This document shows, piece by piece, positions 25,491-33,702 of a DNA stretch of 64,000 nt. The stretch is from Hymenobacter plasmatis. Its GTDB lineage: Bacteria > Bacteroidota > Bacteroidia > Cytophagales > Hymenobacteraceae. Below the pieces are notes generated by a model, which saw only the letters and a list, made by a program, of their open reading frames with translations, was not told the origin of the DNA and searched no databases. Each line of letters starts with the position of its first letter. The stretch's first letter is position 1. The stretch covers positions 1 through 64,000 of the forward strand of contig NZ_JAJFAW010000029.1 of NCBI RefSeq assembly GCF_020711255.1. The letters are read 5' to 3'. The position numbers and the translations under genes are program-made.

Positions 25491-26309
25491 CTATTCGTAT
25501 TGGAATGTGATGGGCAGCGTGAACCGGACGGGGACCGAATGATGGTTTTGTATGCCGGGCGTCCAAGCAGGCATTTCGCGCACTACCCGGGCCGCCGCTT
25601 CTTCCGTACCGTAGCCCAATCCCTTCAGCACCACCACATCGCCAATGGAGCCATCGGCCTGCACCACGAAGGTCACGTAAACCTTGCCCGAAACCTGGGC
25701 GGCCAACGCGGCCGCCGGGTAGCGCAAGTGCTTCTGCAAGTAGCGCTGCAGGGCCGAGCGGCCGCCCACGAAGTCGGGCATCACCTCGGCCGTCAGGGCC
25801 GGCGCCGGGGCTGGCTCAACTGTTGGCTTTGCGGAGTCTACTCCCGGTGCAGTAGCCGGGCCATTTCCTGCACTAGCCCCGGTTGAGTTCTCGGCTCCCG
25901 GCGTGACTGGGCCAGCCTTGCCCACATCCTGTGGCAAGGTTGATTCCACGGTGGGCTTTACCTCAGGGTCGGGCACCACATGGGTTTTAATCTCGGCATG
26001 GGGCGTAACCGTGACGGCGGGGTGGCTAGCAGCCGGTGGCAGCACTGGCTTCACTTTCGGCAACTCGTAAATTTTGGGTTGAGCTGGTTCCGACCCAGAA
26101 AAAAGTGGGGGCGCCACAACTACCTCCGGCAAGAAGTAGCGAATAGCTAACGGCAGCAGAAACAGCACCGCGCAAGCCGTGACGGCGATGAGCAGCGCCG
26201 AGCCTAAATGGCGCTGGTAGGAGCGGCGCAGCTGAAAAGCGCCATAGGCTTGGTTGCGGCCCTCGAAGACGATGTCATCGAGCGAGCCATGAGTGAGGAG
26301 CGAGAACAT
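25491..26309 (-). CDS. tonB: TonB family energy transducer, copy 2
   Basis: The 272-residue protein has the Bacteroidota N-terminus (LDDIVFEGRNQAYGAFQLRRSYQRH), one membrane helix (about 36-60), a long Pro/Val/Thr-rich periplasmic spacer, and a C-terminal TonB domain (VGGRSALQRYLQKHLRYPAAALAAQVSGKVYVTFVVQADG and ending FTLPITFQYE). TonB transmits inner-membrane proton energy to outer-membrane receptors. It is separated from tonB copy 1 by a terminator and a 228-nt gap holding an unusual palindrome at 26415, so it probably has its own promoter. Confidence 0.93.
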   Translation of the reverse strand: MFSLLTHGSLDDIVFEGRNQAYGAFQLRRSYQRHLGSALLIAVTACAVLFLLPLAIRYFLPEVVVAPPLFSGSEPAQPKIYELPKVKPVLPPAASHPAVTVTPHAEIKTHVVPDPEVKPTVESTLPQDVGKAGPVTPGAENSTGASAGNGPATAPGVDSAKPTVEPAPAPALTAEVMPDFVGGRSALQRYLQKHLRYPAAALAAQVSGKVYVTFVVQADGSIGDVVVLKGLGYGTEEAAARVVREMPAWTPGIQNHHSVPVRFTLPITFQYE

Positions 26310-26414
26310 AGAGGCAGCAATGGGTTGAAGTGAGAGAAATCAAACCCAAGCCACGCAGGCGGGGGCCCTCCGCTACTGGCTTGCTCCAGCACAACGACTT
26401 GCTGATTTAAATTA

Positions 26415-26428
26415 GTATGCAAGCATAC
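26415..26428. promoter_or_regulatory. Palindrome upstream of tonB copy 2, matching the marR site
   Basis: GTATGCAAGCATAC is a 6-bp inverted repeat around AA. Its 12-nt core and the downstream AAATCTT occur at identical spacing at the marR-adjacent site (45113). Outside it an 8-bp inverted repeat AGCACAAC/GTTGTGCT encloses the palindrome. It lies about 106 nt upstream of the tonB start and is oriented opposite to tonB. Confidence 0.6.
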
Positions 26429-26465
26429 ATAAATCTTGTTGTGCTTGTGGGCGGCATGCCTAAAG

Positions 26466-26506
26466 AAAAACCCCGGACCGAGCCGTGAGGCCCAATCCGG
26501 GGTTTT
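26466..26506 (-). terminator. Terminator after tonB copy 1
   Basis: AAAACCCCGGA/TCCGGGGTTTT forms an 11-bp stem around an 18-nt interior. A U tract follows on the minus strand. It ends the exbB-exbD-exbD-tonB transcript. Confidence 0.88.
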
Positions 26507-26537
26507 AGCTGGTTCTGGCTTGCGCCGGAACGTTGCT

Positions 26538-27365
26538 TTACTGAATCTTAAAGGTAATCGGCACCGTGAACGATACGCTAACAGCGCGGCCGTTCTGCTT
26601 GCCGGGGATGAATTTGGGCAGGGTTTTCACCGCCCGAACCGTCTCCTCGTCCAAGCCGGAGCCCAGACCTTTTACCACTTTCACATCCGAAACGTCGCCT
26701 TGGGCATTCACCGTGAAGCTAACGAAGATGCGGCCTTCTACTTGGTTGCGAAGAGCCAGCGGAGGGTACTTGGTAGCTTTCTGGATGGCTGATACGATGG
26801 CGGCGTTGCCGCCACCGCCGGGCAGCTGGGGCATTTGCTCCACGTAGGTGTAGACTTTGTTCTCTACTACCTCTTCCACTACCTTGTCGCCTTCGCCCGA
26901 AAGCTCGGTCAGGTCCGGAGCATCCGTGTTGCCTTTTACGGTTACGGTGGCTACGGTCTTGTCCTTCAGCTCCTCCTGGTCTGGAACCTCTTCCTTCTTC
27001 ACCTCTTCATCCTTTTTCACCACCGGAGGGGTGAACTTGATGGTGGTGAGCTTGGGGGGCGGGGGTGGCGGAGCCTCGGGGGGCGGGGGCGGGGGTGGCG
27101 GCTTGGTCTCGTCCAAAGGAGGAGCGTCCATCAGCACGTTCTCCTGCAGGTTTTTCTTGGGCTCCTTCGGCATCTTATCTTTCAGATACTGCGAAATGAG
27201 CGGGAAGAAAATCAGCAGCGAGAATATCGCCGTGGCGATAATCAGTGCCCGGGTGACATGCCGCTGGTACAAGCGACGCAGCACATAAGCACCGTATGCC
27301 TTGTTACGGCCCTCAAAAACGATATCGTTTAAGCTGGCCTTGGCAATTTGCGCATTGTCCATCAT
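26538..27365 (-). CDS. tonB: TonB family energy transducer, copy 1
   Basis: The 275-residue protein opens with SLNDIVFEGRNKAYGAYVLRRLYQRH, the conserved Bacteroidota cytoplasmic segment. One membrane helix (about 40-60) is followed by a spacer with two uninterrupted proline runs (eight and six residues) and Glu/Lys-rich stretches. A TonB C-terminal domain follows (KATKYPPLALRNQVEGRIFVSFTVNAQGDVSDVKVVKGLG). The proline runs should form an extended rod spanning the periplasm. Its ATG overlaps the end of the second exbD by 4 nt, showing tight coupling. Confidence 0.95.
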   Translation of the reverse strand: MMDNAQIAKASLNDIVFEGRNKAYGAYVLRRLYQRHVTRALIIATAIFSLLIFFPLISQYLKDKMPKEPKKNLQENVLMDAPPLDETKPPPPPPPPEAPPPPPPKLTTIKFTPPVVKKDEEVKKEEVPDQEELKDKTVATVTVKGNTDAPDLTELSGEGDKVVEEVVENKVYTYVEQMPQLPGGGGNAAIVSAIQKATKYPPLALRNQVEGRIFVSFTVNAQGDVSDVKVVKGLGSGLDEETVRAVKTLPKFIPGKQNGRAVSVSFTVPITFKIQ

Positions 27366-27898
27366 AGGGCTGATTCTTTAATAAGGTCCAGGTCTTCTTT
27401 GGGAGCCTTCACCAGCGCGTATTTCTTCTGGTTCGTGATGTTCATCTCGTCCAGAATATCCACCATGTTTTTATACTTGGCGTCATCGGTTGGCTTGATG
27501 AGGATGATGGGTTCTGGCTTCTGGCGCTGGCGGGTCAGCAGGACCTGCCGAATGCCGTTAGCCGAAAAGTTCGTCACCTTCATCTCAGGCTTTGGTACGG
27601 TCTTATCATTCGGCGTGTTCAGGCCGAAGTAGTAGTACGCCTTGTTGTCTTTCCCGAGGAGGATGGTCATGGCCTGCGAGGCCTTGATTTTGGTGTCCTC
27701 CACGTCGTCGGTCTTCTTCACCGGCATCGTGAGCTGCATCACGTTGGGCTTAGCGAAGGTGGTGGTCAGCATGAAGAAGGTAAGCAGCAGAAAGGCCAAG
27801 TCCACCATCGGTGTCATGTCGATTTTGGTCGACATTTTCTTGGCCCGCTTCTTTCCACCCTTGCCACCAGATTGGGCTTTTTGTTGGATTTCTGCCAT
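27362..27898 (-). CDS. exbD: ExbD/TolR family protein, copy 2
   Basis: The 178-residue protein has a short basic N-terminus (KGGKKRAKKMSTK), a single membrane helix preceded by the conserved IDMTPMVDLAFLLLTFFMLTTTF, and a periplasmic domain. The Asp in MVDLAFLL is the proton-pathway residue of ExbD/TolR. With ExbB it forms the proton-driven motor that powers TonB. The stop codon overlaps the tonB start by 4 nt. The first exbD starts upstream; the two differ mainly in the periplasmic part. Confidence 0.95.
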   Translation of the reverse strand: MAEIQQKAQSGGKGGKKRAKKMSTKIDMTPMVDLAFLLLTFFMLTTTFAKPNVMQLTMPVKKTDDVEDTKIKASQAMTILLGKDNKAYYYFGLNTPNDKTVPKPEMKVTNFSANGIRQVLLTRQRQKPEPIILIKPTDDAKYKNMVDILDEMNITNQKKYALVKAPKEDLDLIKESAL

Positions 27899-27953
27899 GG
27901 TATTTGCTTAAGTGAATACCATGAAAAACAATTCCTTTGTGTCAGACTCGCAA

Positions 27954-28586
27954 TTAGCGCGAGGCGGCCACAGGCTTGTTCTCCATGTCTGTGATGAGGT
28001 TGAAGCGGTTGATGTCCTTCTCCTGGAGCACCTTGATAACCTTCTGCACCGTGGGCACGTCCGCGTTGCCGTCGCCTTTGATGGCGATATAAGTCGGCTT
28101 GTGGAAGATGGCTTGGTTGGCACGGCGGGCTTCCAGCACCCAGTCAACCAATTGGTTGTTGAGCGAGTCGAGCGGCACACCGGGTTGCTTGTCGTTCACC
28201 TGCTTGCGGTCTTCCTTGGCCATGTCCAGGTAAGAGCCGAGCTGGCTGATGGGCAGTCCAAAGTTGGGCAGGTCCCCAAACTCCTTGGCTTGCGCAGCGG
28301 TGAAGTTTACGCCGTACTTGGCGCCGACCCGCTGCAGGGCCTGGATTTTGGTTTGTTTGGCATCGACACCGAAAAACACGCGCTTGTTCTTATCGACGGT
28401 GAGCGTGATAACGTTGTTTTCGGGCAGTTTCAGCTCCGAGACGGATGACGGAGTGTCTACCACCACGGATTCCTCGGGGGCAAACTTGGTGGTGAGCATG
28501 AAGAACGTCACCAGCAAGAAGGCCAGGTCCACCATCGGCGTCATGTCGAGCGACGGCGAGGTACGGTGCGGTTTTACTTTAGGCAT
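27954..28586 (-). CDS. exbD: ExbD/TolR family protein, copy 1
   Basis: The 210-residue protein has the same membrane anchor (LDMTPMVDLAFLLVTFFMLTTKF) with the proton-pathway Asp. Its periplasmic domain is longer than in copy 2, with a KQTKIQALQRVGAKYGVNFTAAQAKEFG insertion absent from typical ExbD. Two distinct ExbD proteins in one locus is usual for Bacteroidota and suggests hetero-oligomers in the motor. It lies 88 nt after exbB, separated by a terminator-like hairpin. Confidence 0.94.
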   Translation of the reverse strand: MPKVKPHRTSPSLDMTPMVDLAFLLVTFFMLTTKFAPEESVVVDTPSSVSELKLPENNVITLTVDKNKRVFFGVDAKQTKIQALQRVGAKYGVNFTAAQAKEFGDLPNFGLPISQLGSYLDMAKEDRKQVNDKQPGVPLDSLNNQLVDWVLEARRANQAIFHKPTYIAIKGDGNADVPTVQKVIKVLQEKDINRFNLITDMENKPVAASR

Positions 28587-28604
28587 TGCGAGGTGGGGTT
28601 AAAA

Positions 28605-28637
28605 GGGGGCGATTCGCTCCAGAGAACGAATCGCCCC
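28605..28637 (-). terminator. Hairpin with short U tract between exbB and exbD
   Basis: An 11-bp perfect stem GGGGCGATTCG/CGAATCGCCCC with a 10-nt loop, followed on the minus strand by C then U4. It is weaker than the full terminators in this window, so partial termination of exbB mRNA is likely. Confidence 0.7.
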
Positions 28638-28674
28638 ACGTTTTAGTGCATCAGCTTAGTGCCGACAAACGGAA

Positions 28675-29556
28675 TTAAACCGTCTGGGCAGGCTGCGTAT
28701 TGCCGTGCTGAGCGGCAAAGGTTTGGATGATGCTGAAGCCAGCCTCGTCGATGCTGTAGGTCAGCTCGTCAATCTTGCTCGTGAAGTAGTTGTAGGCAAC
28801 GATGGCCAGAGCCGAGGTACCAATACCCAGAGCGGTGTTGATGAGAGCTTCCGAGATACCGTTGGCCAGAGCTACGGCGTCGGGGGTGCCGGCCTGCGCC
28901 AGAGCGGCGAAGGCGCGAATCATGCCGAATACCGTACCGAGCAGACCTACCAGCGTAGCGATAGAAGCCAGGGTCGAGATGATAACCAGGTTCTTCTCCA
29001 GCATAGGCAATTCCAGCGCGGTGCTTTCCTCGATTTCTTTCTGGATGGCCAGGATTTTCTGGTCAGTGGCCATGGTGCGGTCACGGCCCATTTCGTTGTA
29101 TTTCAGCAGGCCAGCTTTTACCACGTTGGCTACGGAGCCTTTCTGCTGGTCGCAAGCGGCCAGGGCACCGTTGATGTCGTTGGTGTTCAGCTTCTGACGT
29201 ACGGTGCGTACAAACGCCTCGATGCTCTTCGAGCCTTTGGCTTTGCTGATGGTCAGCATGCGCTCAATCGAGAAGGTGATAACGCAAAGCAGCATCGTCA
29301 TCAGGATAGGCACGATAAAACCACCTTTGTAAACCACGCCGAGGTAGTCGCCGGGGTTGGGGTTGTTCTCGTTGTTGCCGCCCTGGAAGTGGCTTGCATC
29401 ACCTAGCACGAACTTATAAACGACAACGCTGACGATGAAGGCTAGGATAATAACCAGGACGGAGAACAGCGAGGCACCACCGCTGCTTTGGGCTTCGGCT
29501 TTGGCGGCCGTTGCGGCGGGCCGTGGGCTCGTATTCAAGGCATTTTTCTGTTCCAT
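28675..29556 (-). CDS. exbB: ExbB/TolQ/MotA family proton channel
   Basis: The 293-residue inner-membrane protein has an N-terminal Ala/Ser-rich cytoplasmic tail and a first helix (about 28-50). A second hydrophobic segment (GGFIVPILMTMLLCVITFSIERML) carries the conserved Glu-Arg. The typical ExbB core follows: LPMLEKNLVIISTLASIATLVGLLGTVFGMIRAFAAL and ISEALINTALGIGTSALAIVAYNYF. It makes the pentameric channel that works with ExbD to energise TonB. The region upstream (29557-29823) holds no gene and probably its promoter, though I could not identify a clear one. Confidence 0.95.
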   Translation of the reverse strand: MEQKNALNTSPRPAATAAKAEAQSSGGASLFSVLVIILAFIVSVVVYKFVLGDASHFQGGNNENNPNPGDYLGVVYKGGFIVPILMTMLLCVITFSIERMLTISKAKGSKSIEAFVRTVRQKLNTNDINGALAACDQQKGSVANVVKAGLLKYNEMGRDRTMATDQKILAIQKEIEESTALELPMLEKNLVIISTLASIATLVGLLGTVFGMIRAFAALAQAGTPDAVALANGISEALINTALGIGTSALAIVAYNYFTSKIDELTYSIDEAGFSIIQTFAAQHGNTQPAQTV

Positions 29557-29823
29557 TGTTCTGGAGTGTTTGGGTTGTTAAATGTGAAGTAGTTGAATTG
29601 AGTGGGTAAAGAAAAAGCAAAAAGTTGGTAGGAACGCCAGGGCTAGCAAAAGAACAATCGATAATCCCAAAACGAAAGGACTGGAATGGCACTTATCGAA
29701 GTCCAAGCTACGCACGGCGCCGTCTTAGCTGGGCAAACCTAACCAAAAAGCGCGGCCTGACCAAAGAAAACTTGGCCGGAGCCAATAGAAGGGCAATAAA
29801 GGTGCGGTAGAAGTGGGACAACG

Positions 29824-30681
29824 CTAATTGGCGTCTTTGGGTTGGGCTGGGCGTCGTTTTGCCTGTTCCCAATATATATCCATTTGCGCCAAAGTCAGGT
29901 CGGCGAGGCGTTCGCCATTGGCCGCAGCAGCACTTTCCAGGTACTGAAAGCGGCTGATAAACTTGCGGTTGGTACGTTCAAGGGCCTCCTCGGGGTTGAT
30001 GCCAGCAAAGCGGGCAAAATTGACCAGCGAAAACAGCAAATCGCCGAACTCATCGGCTGCTTTTTCGGCGTCCATTTGCTCGGGTCGGCCGTGGCTGTAT
30101 TCGTTGCCAAATTCTCCTAATTCCTCTTTGACTTTTTCCCAAACTTGCTCGGGTTGCTCCCAATCGAAGCCGGCTCCGCGCGCTTTTTCCTGGATGCGCA
30201 TGGCCTTTACCAGCGCTGGCAATGACGTGGGCACGCCGCCGAGCACGCCGGTGGTATTGCCTTTTTCCTTCAATTTTAATTGCTCCCAGTTGCGCTTTAC
30301 GGTATCCTCGTCGTCGGCCTGCACGTCGCCGTAGATGTGAGGATGCCGATAAATCAGCTTTTCGCACTGTGCGTTGAGCACGTCGGCAATGTCGAAGGCG
30401 CCTTTTTCGGCGGCGATGCGGGCATAAAAAAGCAAGTGCAGCATCACGTCGCCCAGCTCTTTCTTCAAATCGGGCAGGTCGTCGCGCAGAATCGCGTCAC
30501 TGATTTCGTACGTTTCCTCAATGGTGAGGTGGCGCAGCGTTTGCAGCGTTTGTTTTTTATCCCAAGGGCATTCGGTGCGCAGGCGGTCCAGAACGTCGAG
30601 TAAACGGCCGAAGGCTTCGAGTTGAGCTGGGCGGCGGGCGCTGGTAAGCAGAACACTAGGTGTCGAAGCAGAGTTTTCCAT
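29824..30681 (-). CDS. mazG: Nucleoside triphosphate pyrophosphohydrolase MazG
   Basis: The 285-residue protein has two MazG repeats. The first has CPWDKKQTLQTLRHLTIEETYE and DLKKELGDVMLHLLFYARIA, the second KVKEELGEFGNEY and AADEFGDLLFSLVNFARFAGINPEEAL. The EExxE...ExxD metal sites are complete in both. MazG hydrolyses NTPs to NMPs and limits mutagenic nucleotides and ppGpp. I chose the ATG at 30681: the -7 element TATCTTTG lies only 5 nt upstream of it, so transcription should start at or next to the start codon and the mRNA may be leaderless. Confidence 0.93.
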   Translation of the reverse strand: MENSASTPSVLLTSARRPAQLEAFGRLLDVLDRLRTECPWDKKQTLQTLRHLTIEETYEISDAILRDDLPDLKKELGDVMLHLLFYARIAAEKGAFDIADVLNAQCEKLIYRHPHIYGDVQADDEDTVKRNWEQLKLKEKGNTTGVLGGVPTSLPALVKAMRIQEKARGAGFDWEQPEQVWEKVKEELGEFGNEYSHGRPEQMDAEKAADEFGDLLFSLVNFARFAGINPEEALERTNRKFISRFQYLESAAAANGERLADLTLAQMDIYWEQAKRRPAQPKDAN

Positions 30682-30686
30682 TGTTC

Positions 30687-30694
30687 CAAAGATA
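30687..30694 (-). promoter_or_regulatory. -7 promoter element of mazG
   Basis: TATCTTTG on the minus strand matches TAnnTTTG. It ends 5 nt before the mazG ATG, implying a leaderless or nearly leaderless message. Confidence 0.55.
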
Positions 30695-30726
30695 AATGTT
30701 GACATCGCCAACCGGTTGCCAGTGCC

Positions 30727-30734
30727 TAAATTTG
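30727..30734 (+). promoter_or_regulatory. -7 promoter element of glmM
   Basis: TAAATTTG matches TAnnTTTG and lies 20 nt upstream of the GTG at 30755, back to back with the mazG element. It argues against the TTG at 30716 as start codon. Confidence 0.55.
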
Positions 30735-30754
30735 GCCTTTCAAAAAACTACCCC

Positions 30755-32152
30755 GTGACTCTCATAAAATCTATTTCCGGCATTCGTGGCACCATCGGCG
30801 GCCCGGTTGGGCAAGGCCTGACTCCTCTCGACGTGGTGAAATATGCCGCTGCGTACGGCTCCTGGGTGAAAACCCAAGCCACCGACAGCAAGCTTATCAT
30901 CATCGGCCGCGACGCTCGGATTTCCGGCGAAATGGTCAGCCGCCTCGTGGCCGCCACCCTGCAGGGCCTGGGCCTCGACGTGTGCGACCTGGGGCTGAGC
31001 ACCACGCCCACCGTGGAAATGGCCGTGCCAGCCAAGAAGGCCGCCGGCGGCATCATCCTCACCGCCTCGCACAACCCCAAGCAGTGGAACGCGCTGAAGC
31101 TGCTGAATGCCCAGGGCGAATTCATCTCTGAAACCGACGGGCAGCAGGTGCTGGCCTTGGCCGAAAGCGAAGATTTTGAGTTTGCGGCCGTCACGAAATT
31201 GGGCCAGTATACCACCGACGCCACCTTCCTCAAGAAGCACATCAAGGCCATTCTGGCCCTACCGCTGGTAGATGTGGAAGCCATTCGGGCCCGCAAATTC
31301 CGGGTCGTGGTGGATGCCGTGAATTCTTCGGGTGGCTTTGCCGTGCCGCAACTACTGGAAGCGCTGGGCGTGACCACCGTGGAGAAGCTGCACTGCGAGC
31401 CCACCGGCGACTTTGCCCACAACCCCGAGCCCCTGCCCGAGCACCTGCGTGACATTGCCAAGGCGCTGGAGAAAGGCGGCTTCGACCTCGGCATTGTGGT
31501 AGACCCCGACGTGGACCGCCTGGCCCTGGTGAGCGAGAACGGCGAAATGTTCGGCGAAGAGTACACGCTGGTGGCCGTGGCCGACTACGTGCTCAAGCAG
31601 CTGGGCGGCGGCAACACCGTGAGTAACCTGAGCAGCACCCGCGCCCTGCGCGACGTGACCGAAAAAGCCGGCGGCCAGTACGCCGCTGCCGCCGTGGGCG
31701 AGGTGAACGTGGTGACCAAAATGAAGGAAACCAACGCCGTGATTGGCGGCGAGGGCAATGGCGGCATCATCTACCCCGAGCTGCATTATGGTCGCGATGC
31801 CTTGGTTGGTATTGCGCTGTTCCTGACGCACTTGGCCAAGTCTGGCCTTAAGATGAGCCAGCTGCGGCGGTCGTATCCGGGCTATTTTATTTCCAAGAAT
31901 AAAATTGAGCTGACCGCTGAAATCAATACCGACGACGTGTTGGCGCAGATGGAGAAGCGGTATGCCAAGCAGCCCGTGAACACCATCGACGGGGTGAAAA
32001 TTGAGTTCGACAAGGAGTGGGTGCACCTGCGCAAGTCCAACACCGAGCCCATTATCCGCATCTACGCAGAGTCAGATTCGAACGCCACGGCCGACTATCT
32101 GGCTCAGAAAATCATCGGCGACATTAAGGAGATTATTGCTGTAAAGGCGTAA
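30755..32152 (+). CDS. glmM: Phosphoglucosamine mutase (phosphohexomutase family)
   Basis: The 465-residue enzyme starts at GTG and converts glucosamine 6-phosphate to glucosamine 1-phosphate for peptidoglycan and LPS precursors. The phosphohexomutase landmarks are in order: the phosphoserine loop TASHNPKQ (Ser105), the metal site DPDVDR (250-255), the sugar loop GGEGNGG (331-337) and the phosphate site RKSNTEPIIRIYAES near residue 434. The motifs do not fully exclude phosphoglucomutase/phosphomannomutase activity. It is divergent from mazG. Confidence 0.88.
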   Translation: MTLIKSISGIRGTIGGPVGQGLTPLDVVKYAAAYGSWVKTQATDSKLIIIGRDARISGEMVSRLVAATLQGLGLDVCDLGLSTTPTVEMAVPAKKAAGGIILTASHNPKQWNALKLLNAQGEFISETDGQQVLALAESEDFEFAAVTKLGQYTTDATFLKKHIKAILALPLVDVEAIRARKFRVVVDAVNSSGGFAVPQLLEALGVTTVEKLHCEPTGDFAHNPEPLPEHLRDIAKALEKGGFDLGIVVDPDVDRLALVSENGEMFGEEYTLVAVADYVLKQLGGGNTVSNLSSTRALRDVTEKAGGQYAAAAVGEVNVVTKMKETNAVIGGEGNGGIIYPELHYGRDALVGIALFLTHLAKSGLKMSQLRRSYPGYFISKNKIELTAEINTDDVLAQMEKRYAKQPVNTIDGVKIEFDKEWVHLRKSNTEPIIRIYAESDSNATADYLAQKIIGDIKEIIAVKA

Positions 32153-32260
32153 ATCTTTGCATGGTAGGCAGAGCGGCGGCTGATTGCCTAGCGTTCCGGT
32201 TTCAGCGGCGGGTTGGTTTGGGCTAAAAGTCCGACGTTTGTGTAATGATATCTTGGAAAG

Positions 32261-32290
32261 GCCGGGCGCACCCACGCCCGGCTTCTTCTG
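32261..32290 (+). terminator. Possible weak terminator after glmM
   Basis: Stem GCCGGGCG/CGCCCGGC with a 6-nt loop, followed by a poor T-rich tract (TTCTTCT). It lies in the 154-nt gap between glmM and the cysteine desulfurase. Confidence 0.4.
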
Positions 32291-32306
32291 GTCTTACCCT
32301 TATTAT

Positions 32307-33476
32307 ATGAGTTCAAACCCCTCTTCCGCCCCCGCCTTCGTTTATTTCGACAACGCCGCTACCACCCCGCTCGACCCCGAAGTGCTGGAGGCCATGCTGC
32401 CTTTCCTGAGCCAGCACTACGGCAACCCAAGCAGCCTGCACGGGCCGGGCCGGCAAGTACGCGCGGCCATCGAAAATGCCCGCAAGACGGTAGCGCACCT
32501 GCTCAATGCCGCGCCGGCCGAAATCTCCTTCACGAGCGGCGGCACCGAGGCCGATAACTACGCGGCTTTTGGCAGCATTCGCACGTTGGGGCTGAAGCAC
32601 GCCATCACCTCGCCGCTGGAGCACCACGCGGTGCTGCACCCGCTGCAGTCCATGGCCAAAACCGGCGAAATTGAGCTGCATTATGTGCGGCACGATGCCC
32701 AGGGGCGGTTAGACCTGGGCCACCTGGAGGAGCTGCTGGCGACGCAGTCTCGCACCTTTGTGAGCCTGATGCACGCCAACAACGAAATTGGCAACCTGAA
32801 CGACATTGAGGCCATCGGAGACATCTGTGCCCGCCACCAGGCGGTGTTCCACACCGACACGGTGCAGACCATGGGCCACTACCGGCACGACGTCCAGAAG
32901 CTGAAAAACCAGTTCCTGGTGGGTTCGGCGCACAAGTTCCATGGGCCGAAGGGTGTGGGCTTTCTCTACACCCGCAGCGGCTTGCAAGTGAGCCCGCTCA
33001 TTCATGGGGGCTCGCAGGAGCGCAACGTGCGTTCGGGCACCGAAAACGTGTACGGCATTGTGGGGCTGGCCAAGGCCTTGGAAATTGCCATCCGCGACCT
33101 GGCGGCGCACCAAGCCCACGTGCAGGGGCTGAAGGACCGGTTCATCGAAAAGCTGCGCGCAGAAATTGACGACGTGCAGTTTAATGGCCTCTCGGCGCAG
33201 GCCGACCAGAGCCTGTACACGGTACTGAGCGTGAGCCTGCCGCCGTCGCCCATCAACGAAATGCTGCTCTTTAACCTGGACATAAGCAAGATAGCGGCGT
33301 CTGGCGGCTCGGCTTGTACTAGCGGCGCACAGGCGGGCTCACACGTACTCGAAGCCCTGGGCTGCGACCCCGACCGCGCCACGGTGCGCTTCTCGATGAG
33401 CAAGATGAACACCGCGGCCGAAGTTGACTACGCCGTGGCCCAACTGGCCAAGCTCTACCGGCCGGTAGCCGCATAG
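32307..33476 (+). CDS. Cysteine desulfurase (NifS/IscS family)
   Basis: The 389-residue PLP enzyme takes sulfur from cysteine for Fe-S clusters and tRNA thiolation. It starts at the ATG at 32307 and contains VYFDNAATTPLDPEV, the TSGGTEADN loop, HANNEIG, the PLP lysine (Lys210) in VGSAHKFHGPKGVGF, GGSQERNVRSGTEN, and the catalytic Cys337 in SGGSACTSGAQAGSHVL. The short loop around the Cys places it in the NifS/IscS group. No iscU or sufE gene is adjacent. An open frame extends upstream through a hairpin and is not conserved. Confidence 0.93.
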   Translation: MSSNPSSAPAFVYFDNAATTPLDPEVLEAMLPFLSQHYGNPSSLHGPGRQVRAAIENARKTVAHLLNAAPAEISFTSGGTEADNYAAFGSIRTLGLKHAITSPLEHHAVLHPLQSMAKTGEIELHYVRHDAQGRLDLGHLEELLATQSRTFVSLMHANNEIGNLNDIEAIGDICARHQAVFHTDTVQTMGHYRHDVQKLKNQFLVGSAHKFHGPKGVGFLYTRSGLQVSPLIHGGSQERNVRSGTENVYGIVGLAKALEIAIRDLAAHQAHVQGLKDRFIEKLRAEIDDVQFNGLSAQADQSLYTVLSVSLPPSPINEMLLFNLDISKIAASGGSACTSGAQAGSHVLEALGCDPDRATVRFSMSKMNTAAEVDYAVAQLAKLYRPVAA

Positions 33477-33487
33477 CCAAAATGGCG

Positions 33488-33529
33488 AAGCCTCCTTAGC
33501 TACCATATGGCCGGCTAAGGAGGCTTTTT
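33488..33529 (+). terminator. Terminator after the cysteine desulfurase gene
   Basis: A 13-bp perfect stem (AAGCCTCCTTAGC and its complement at 33514-33526), followed by T5 from 33525. Confidence 0.9.
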
Positions 33530-33702
33530 GGGAGAAAATGGAAGCGTTGGGTGCCAGGGACTACGGCCACGGAAAGTGGAGCTGAAAGGGCCTTGCGCTA
33601 CGCCGTCCGCGGCCCTTATGGGAGCTTTAAGGCCGAAGCTCAGCCTAACACTGAGGGTGGTTTGTCGTAAGCCGGGAGAGTTTCACCATTCCTTTCTTTG
33701 CC

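Noticed and set aside
29625..29810. Short plus-strand frame upstream of exbB
   Set aside because: It is a basic, low-complexity frame in the promoter region of exbB, without a start context or resemblance to a protein family.
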